From positions 476,501 through 540,500 of the forward strand of contig CALZFC010000272.1 of assembly GCA_945643635.1 (NCBI GenBank): 64,000 nt of DNA. Direction: 5' to 3'. Shown one piece after another: positions 59,729 to 64,000 of this stretch. The notes beneath the pieces were generated by a model. It saw only the letters and a list, made by a program, of their open reading frames with translations, ran no database searches and was not told the origin of the DNA. Source of the stretch: Allodiplogaster sudhausi. Lineage: Eukaryota > Nematoda > Chromadorea > Rhabditida > Diplogasteridae. Position 1 is the stretch's first letter. Each line of letters starts with the position of its first letter. Both the position numbers and the translations under genes were made by a program.

Positions 59729-62700
59729 TCCTTTTCTCTCTCTCTCTCTCCCTCTCTCTTCACTAATGGCGCTTCTTCTCCCGTCCTTGATGCTGCAGCG
59801 CTCATCATTCTCATCATTCTCAAGAGTTCCCGGACAGGGCAGCATTTAGGAGGCGCTCACTTCTCAAGTCGAGTTGGCATGAACTCAGGAATGAGAAAGC
59901 AGAGCAAGAGAGTGTGTAAGTGGGAGAGAGAAAAGTGGACAGAGGGATCAAGTGGAGAGGTTGAGGGGGTTTGAGAGTCGATGAAGCTTACTGCCGGGCT
60001 TATTCCTCAAGACTACCATCGTAGTCTCATAAAGCGGGAAGTCCGGCCTCGCTTTCCGGATGTTTTCCTATGGGCACCGCCTCTCAAACCAGACTTTATT
60101 CTGAGAATGCAAGGGGATATGGTAAATAAAGCATTCTCCCTCACAACTATGAAAAGGCGTGTAGTGAATATTTATCATTAGCTGGTATTTCTGTCCTTTT
60201 TGCGGCCAGTAGAATGAAACAGAGTCCACCAGAAAGAAAGAGAAAACTTTCTCAAGCAGTTCTTAGTGTGCTATTATATACATTTTGTCTCTCTACCAGG
60301 CTTCGGCTTCATCACCTTCGACAATGACGAAGTTTCCGACAAGGTGTGCGAGATTCACTTCCATGAGATCAACGGAAAGATGGTCGAGTGCAAGAAAGCG
60401 CAACCAAAGGAGGTCGTAGATTTCAGTTCTACCATTAGAGCATTTCTTGGAGCCTTTCTAAGATAATTCATAAAATGATAGTTTGATATGACAGAGAAGT
60501 GTTCTCTTCATGTTTAATATGCACTTGACTCCCCTTCCTGTTCCCCTCAGGTGATGCTGCCAGTTCAACTGAATAAGTCGCGCGCTGCCGCTGCGCGAAA
60601 CCTTTACGGACTCGCGCCAGAACAACTTCTGGGTTGGTTTTTTTACATCTGAAAATACTGTTAAATTTGCAGCCATTTTATCTCTTACTTTATTTTGAGA
60701 TACCAGTACCAGTAAAGATAAATTTAAGGTATTTAATTTTTCTATTATTTAGCCTACGCGACTTATCTCCCTCGCTTCGGTGGATACGGCAACGCACTGA
60801 ACTATCCTCTTGTCGGATCCAGTCAGCGCGAGTCTTTTCTTTCCTTCCTTTACTTGAGCAAACTGACTATTCCCCCTCCCTTTCCATGATAACACAAGAG
60901 AAGTTGTTAGCGCGACCACAATGAGTGAAATAGTGCGTGGCTATCTGCTTCAGACGCGCCTCCGCCCTTCCACAATGTGCAGCCACTCTTTCGGTGCTAG
61001 AGGGAACTCTTTCGGTGCTCCTCTCCATCCTCTCCCAGTGTCTCTAACTGCCTACCTCCTCCCACTACTGCCTGCTATTTCTCTTCTTGCGGTGAGCAGT
61101 AAATGTCTGCAGAGACTAGAAGCAAGTAGTTACCAAGTAGACTGCGCGACCGCCTCACGATGTGATGCTGATTTGGGACTTGCCAGCAGATATGCCTTGA
61201 AGCAAGCGCAGTATTTGGATTAACACCGAAAGGTGATCTTCGTTATTTAAATAAGTAAAAAAGTGATGGGCTTCAATATTGAAAGAAAGAAGCAAAATAG
61301 TCATTCCCGCAACACATCGTGCGCGTATAGAATAGAAAGTTGAATCTAGTACAAATAGCAGTGCGTGGATATCTGAGGACTAGTCGTGAGGAGAGCGAGA
61401 CATTCTCACAAGGCAGATGCCACCACCTTTATTGTGTACGTTTCTCACACTTCTGCGTGGACACTTTCCCTTCTTACATTTAGTTTCTGTTTATATTTTG
61501 CGCGTTGAAATGTGCATTAGAAATAGTTACTAGTTCCTTCTGATTTGTTTTCGATATGTCCATTTCATAGGCCACTACATCAATCATTTGGTACTTAGTT
61601 TCTTCGTTATTTCACACAACCATTTTCATTGCTCTAGTCTAATAATCTCTTCCTCTCCTCTTTCCTCTCTCTATACATGCTCTCTCTCCACCCCCCTCCC
61701 TCACAATCAGTCTTTTCTCTCTATCTCTTTCTCTCTGTCTCTCTCTATCTCTTTCTCCACTCCCCTATTCTAGTGCCTGCACTTCTGCCGTATGGCGTAG
61801 CTGCCGCCGCAGCTATGGATGGGCGCAAAGCGATGACCCTCTCACACGATCTAACAGGTCGCGCCCCTTTGGGCTACCGTAGTCTGCACGAGTAGTTATG
61901 GTCTGTCTGTCTGTCTCTCTCTCACCCGCATCCCGTCGGTGCTCTTTCTGCCAAGTGTTAGGTGTATTGGTTGATAGCTGAAGAAACCGTAGACTACTTT
62001 GGTAGTAAATTTACTCCATCTTTTCAGAACGTTTGTTCATCCGTAATAGTGGAATTAGTACCAAGATCGTGCAGTATTTGTTCCAATAAAACGTCAAGAA
62101 AAAAGTAATAAAAAAATAGTGTGAGCAAAGGCACTGGAATGCAATTCCCATTCCCCCCTCTGCGTAGCCACTGGGAAGATAGTGGTTGTTGTCTGATCTC
62201 GTTTATACTTGTTAGACACGAAACGGTGAGACAGAAGGAGACGGCCGATTTCAGTGTTCAACCCTGCGGCAGCGAGTAGCTTTGCTGGCTACACGGGTCT
62301 GCCTTCTTCTCCGGGTGGCAGCAGCGGGGGCGGCGCCCCCCGAACTAACTCCCAGGTATATACGGTAACGTTCTTTTCAACCAGCTTCTTTTTTATTTGT
62401 CAATTATGTATGAGTCTACTGTATCCCAGATGACTTTTGTGATTGTTCTCCTTTCAGCAAGCAGCGCTCGAGGCTGCACTCTACGCTAACTTTGCTGGCG
62501 ACCAGTTTGCAAGCATGTATGGCCTGCCCAACCAGGCAGCTGCTGCCGCGCAGCTCCCACATGCCTACCACAAGGTCACACTCAAACTGTCCATGATTAG
62601 TAGTTATTATTAATTTTATTTCAGTCGTTCCAGTAAGCTGTTCATCTGCACAGAAACAACCGGTGGCATTACGTAAACGAACGACCACACGAGTTCGGCT

Positions 62701-64000
62701 AGAACTATTTCCATCCAATTCTCCCTCTCCACCCATCTCCCCCTCTCCTCCTTTCTCATTCTGGAGAGATTGTCTCTTTTCTCTCTCCCGCTCTCTACAA
62801 TTCCCCTCTCTCACCTAGACCATATAGCAGAGTCTCAAGAGGCACACCTTTCCACACAGAACATACGCGTAGTGATAAGCGTAGTTTTCCGAGAGCATTC
62901 ATTGTCCCTCCAGCTAGCAAAGAAATTTGTCAAAGACCTCCCAGAGTTGCCCGATTCTCTAAATCATCTCCTGCCTACTAGAGGAATCCCCTTCCGTCTG
63001 CGTTCTCATTCTGAAACCCGTTTTATTCTGTGCTGTCTTGTTCCTCTAGTGGAGTAGTATAGTGCTCGTCTTAGTCTTGTAATAATATTTGTGTAACGTT
63101 TGTTTCATTTTATAATTATTTTTAGTATTGTGGATACCATAGTGATGTCCTTTACACACACAAAAAATGATGCAAAAGGGACTAGAGCGCGTCCCGGTGA
63201 CCCGAGTTCTACCCAATTTCTTATTCGTGGTTTCGGTTAGCTTATGCCTTCTGTGTATGTTTATTTTAATGTTTCCCCCACTTCTATGTTGCTTTTACTC
63301 CCAATTTGTAACCATTTTCTCACCCTTGTTTATACATTTTTTTTTACGACTAATCATTAATTTCGCTCCGTTTACTTTTTGTCTCTGTATTACGCCACTC
63401 CCAGTTCCCGCTTTTTTTTTTTCGAATCAGTCAGTCAAAATTCTGTCCTAGTGATTTTAGCAAGCTCACCGCCTTTTTGTTGTTATACTTTATGCGGTTG
63501 AGCCAGACAGATTTCTGTATCTCTCTCCCACTCTCACTCTCTTCTCAAACTTTCTCGCGGTCTTTATGGCAGTCCGACAGCTGTTTGAAGAGGATGAAAG
63601 CTTTTCGAATGTTCATCTATCGTCACCCTGTCATTTTGAATATATTAACCTCCGCAAGCCTTTGCTCCCAGAACCAGCTTCCCGGTTTTCATACTGCAGT
63701 CCCTATTCCCCCTTGTCAGTAACTTTGCCCCGCCTTCTCTCTCCTCGCGCCGTACTCCTTTTGCAGACACCTTGATTCCCCTTGTCACATAAACATCAGC
63801 AGCTCCGTTCCCCATGCTCCACGTTGTCGCTCTCCTTCGAAAAAGAAAGAAATGATGCGTTCTCACGGGTACGGTAGTAGCCAGTTTCCACCGAGGAGGG
63901 GAAGGGGTGGAAGTGGATGGATGCTCTCCCCTTCCCGCCCCTCCTCTCGGGGTGGAAGTTGACACTTTCTCCTTCCTCTCTTCGTAGATGAACGCTTTTA
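52674..64000 (+). CDS. msi: Musashi-family RNA-binding protein (two RRMs), partial at 3' end
   Basis: Musashi binds UAG-containing 3' UTR sites and controls translation in neural and stem cells. Exons: 52674-52754, 53005-53099, 53244-53284, 54350-54431, 54610-54694, 54815-54856, 58371-58463, 59339-59387, 60300-60412, 60551-60632, 60753 to about 60815, 61774-61857, 62255-62355, 62458-62574, and 63988 onward. About 376 codons are in the window. The start at 52674 is the first ATG after an in-frame TAG at 52632. RRM1 (about residues 60-130) shows MFIGGLSW and GFGFITF; RRM2 (about 148-225) shows KVFIGGLS and GFGFITF, then the family signature [20 protein letters not shown]. An Ala-rich tail follows. 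Donors after 54694 (GA) and 54856 (GC) are non-canonical. Confidence 0.95.
53244..54694 (+). CDS. msi: Musashi RRM1 exons
   Basis: Three exons (53244-53284, 54350-54431, 54610-54694) encode the first RNA-recognition motif: RNP2 MFIGGL, the helix [19 protein letters not shown], then RNP1 GFGFITF and EDHELDGKK. Aromatic RNA-contact residues are present. The last exon runs directly into in-frame intron sequence; the next exon (54815) begins [14 protein letters not shown], exactly the inter-RRM linker of Musashi. The 120-bp intron begins GAAAGC and is open in frame, so a retained-intron protein is possible on paper. Confidence 0.95.
54857..58370. other. Musashi intron 6 (3.5 kb): CT and CCCT tracts
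   Basis: It begins with a GC donor (AAG then GCGAGT). Large CT-rich tracts lie at 55985-56240, and a (CCCT)n/(CT)n tract at 56510-56800; GA lies at 57555-57600 and CT at 57757-57815. The repeated phrase TTTTTGGCTTACCCA is at about 55331 and 55367. No further exon was recognised. Confidence 0.7.
56510..56800. repeat. (CCCT)n then (CT)n tract
   Basis: Roughly 110 bp of CCCT/CCTT tetranucleotides pass into (CT)n with CCTCTT runs. Confidence 0.95.
58371..60412 (+). CDS. msi: Musashi RRM2 exons
   Basis: Three exons (58371-58463, 59339-59387, 60300-60412) encode [20 protein letters not shown], the helix [34 protein letters not shown], and the strictly conserved end [20 protein letters not shown]. 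All introns here use GT donors (GTTTCT, GTGAGA, GTCGTA). Introns contain (TA)n at 58490-58530 and CT at 58920-58970, 59147-59192 and 59652-59762. Confidence 0.96.
58492..58560. repeat. (TA)n and (GATA)-type microsatellite in Musashi intron
   Basis: Alternating TA of about 40 bp is followed by TATGTATGTATATA and GTAGATAGATAGATA, starting 30 bp after an exon. Confidence 0.9.
60551..62574 (+). CDS. msi: Musashi C-terminal Ala/Gly-rich exons
   Basis: Exon 60551-60632 encodes [20 protein letters not shown], typical of invertebrate Musashi after RRM2. Exon 60753 onward gives [20 protein letters not shown]. Exons 61774-61857 ([14 protein letters not shown]), 62255-62355 ([20 protein letters not shown]) and 62458-62574 ([20 protein letters not shown]) follow, all with consistent phase. 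The end of the 60753 exon is ambiguous: position 60815 (GA donor) keeps the conserved LNYPLV, while 60779 (GT donor) shortens it. In Musashi proteins this tail mediates partner binding and repression. Confidence 0.85.
62575..63987. other. Last visible Musashi intron
   Basis: No exon was recognised. It ends with a good acceptor (CTTCGTAG) before ATGAACGC at 63988, which continues past the window. Confidence 0.65.

Noticed and set aside
60753..60779. Musashi exon ending at the GT at 60780
   Set aside because: Phase would fit, but it removes [11 protein letters not shown], which looks like genuine Musashi C-terminal sequence; kept as an alternative only.

Overview
This is a eukaryotic, almost certainly animal, genomic window. 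Genes are split into 40-160 bp exons by introns of 0.1-8 kb, and roughly every kilobase carries a (GA)n/(CT)n microsatellite. Two conserved animal genes can be read. On the minus strand is a SARM1 orthologue, of which the linker and armadillo (ARM) exons lie between about 2.0 and 6.7 kb, with probable N-terminal exons at 14.2-15.1 and 20 kb; its SAM and TIR exons would lie left of base 1. On the plus strand is a Musashi-family RNA-binding protein (52.7 kb to the right edge, both RRMs complete, last exon cut by the window end). Two exons of a small Ly6-like secreted or anchored protein appear at 27.0-27.5 kb.

Intron phases computed by hand agree across nearly all conserved exons, but several junctions need GA or GC instead of GT at the 5' splice site. 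GA/GG donors are, from memory, reported as common in the calanoid copepod Eurytemora affinis. The protein similarities also fit an arthropod, so a calanoid copepod is my best guess for the organism (inference, not proven).

Layout. 1-20.1 kb: SARM1 gene, whose long intron between 6.7 and 14.2 kb holds a 3.3 kb inverted-repeat element (10434-13723) that itself contains a 5'-truncated LINE with an intact reverse transcriptase ORF. 20-31 kb: GA/CT tracts, a 1.45 kb GA/CA higher-order tract, a 486 bp foldback element, the Ly6-like exons and tRNA-derived SINE-like copies. 31.6-33.2 kb: a 1.6 kb foldback element flanked by TA. 33.2 kb: a reverse transcriptase fragment. 34.0-38.0 kb: a 4.0 kb element ending in CACACAG, with arrays of TGTGAC motifs and a multi-exon zinc-finger gene. 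38-51.9 kb: microsatellites, an 8-bp-TSD MITE (40584-41033), a second CACACAG-ended element (44045-45435), a dispersed repeat and an AT tract. 51.9-64 kb: Musashi, with two apparent alternative 5' exon sets.

The most unusual material is the set of inverted-repeat elements. Three of them (10434-13723, 34011-38000, 44045-45435) share a design: short conserved tips followed by many copies of one element-specific 6-7 bp motif at both ends (GGGTAA, TGTGAC or ATTCGT). Two of these share the same tip, CACACAGAAAA, although the motif arrays differ. The 4 kb element carries a spliced C2H2 zinc-finger gene whose relation to known transposases I cannot name with confidence.
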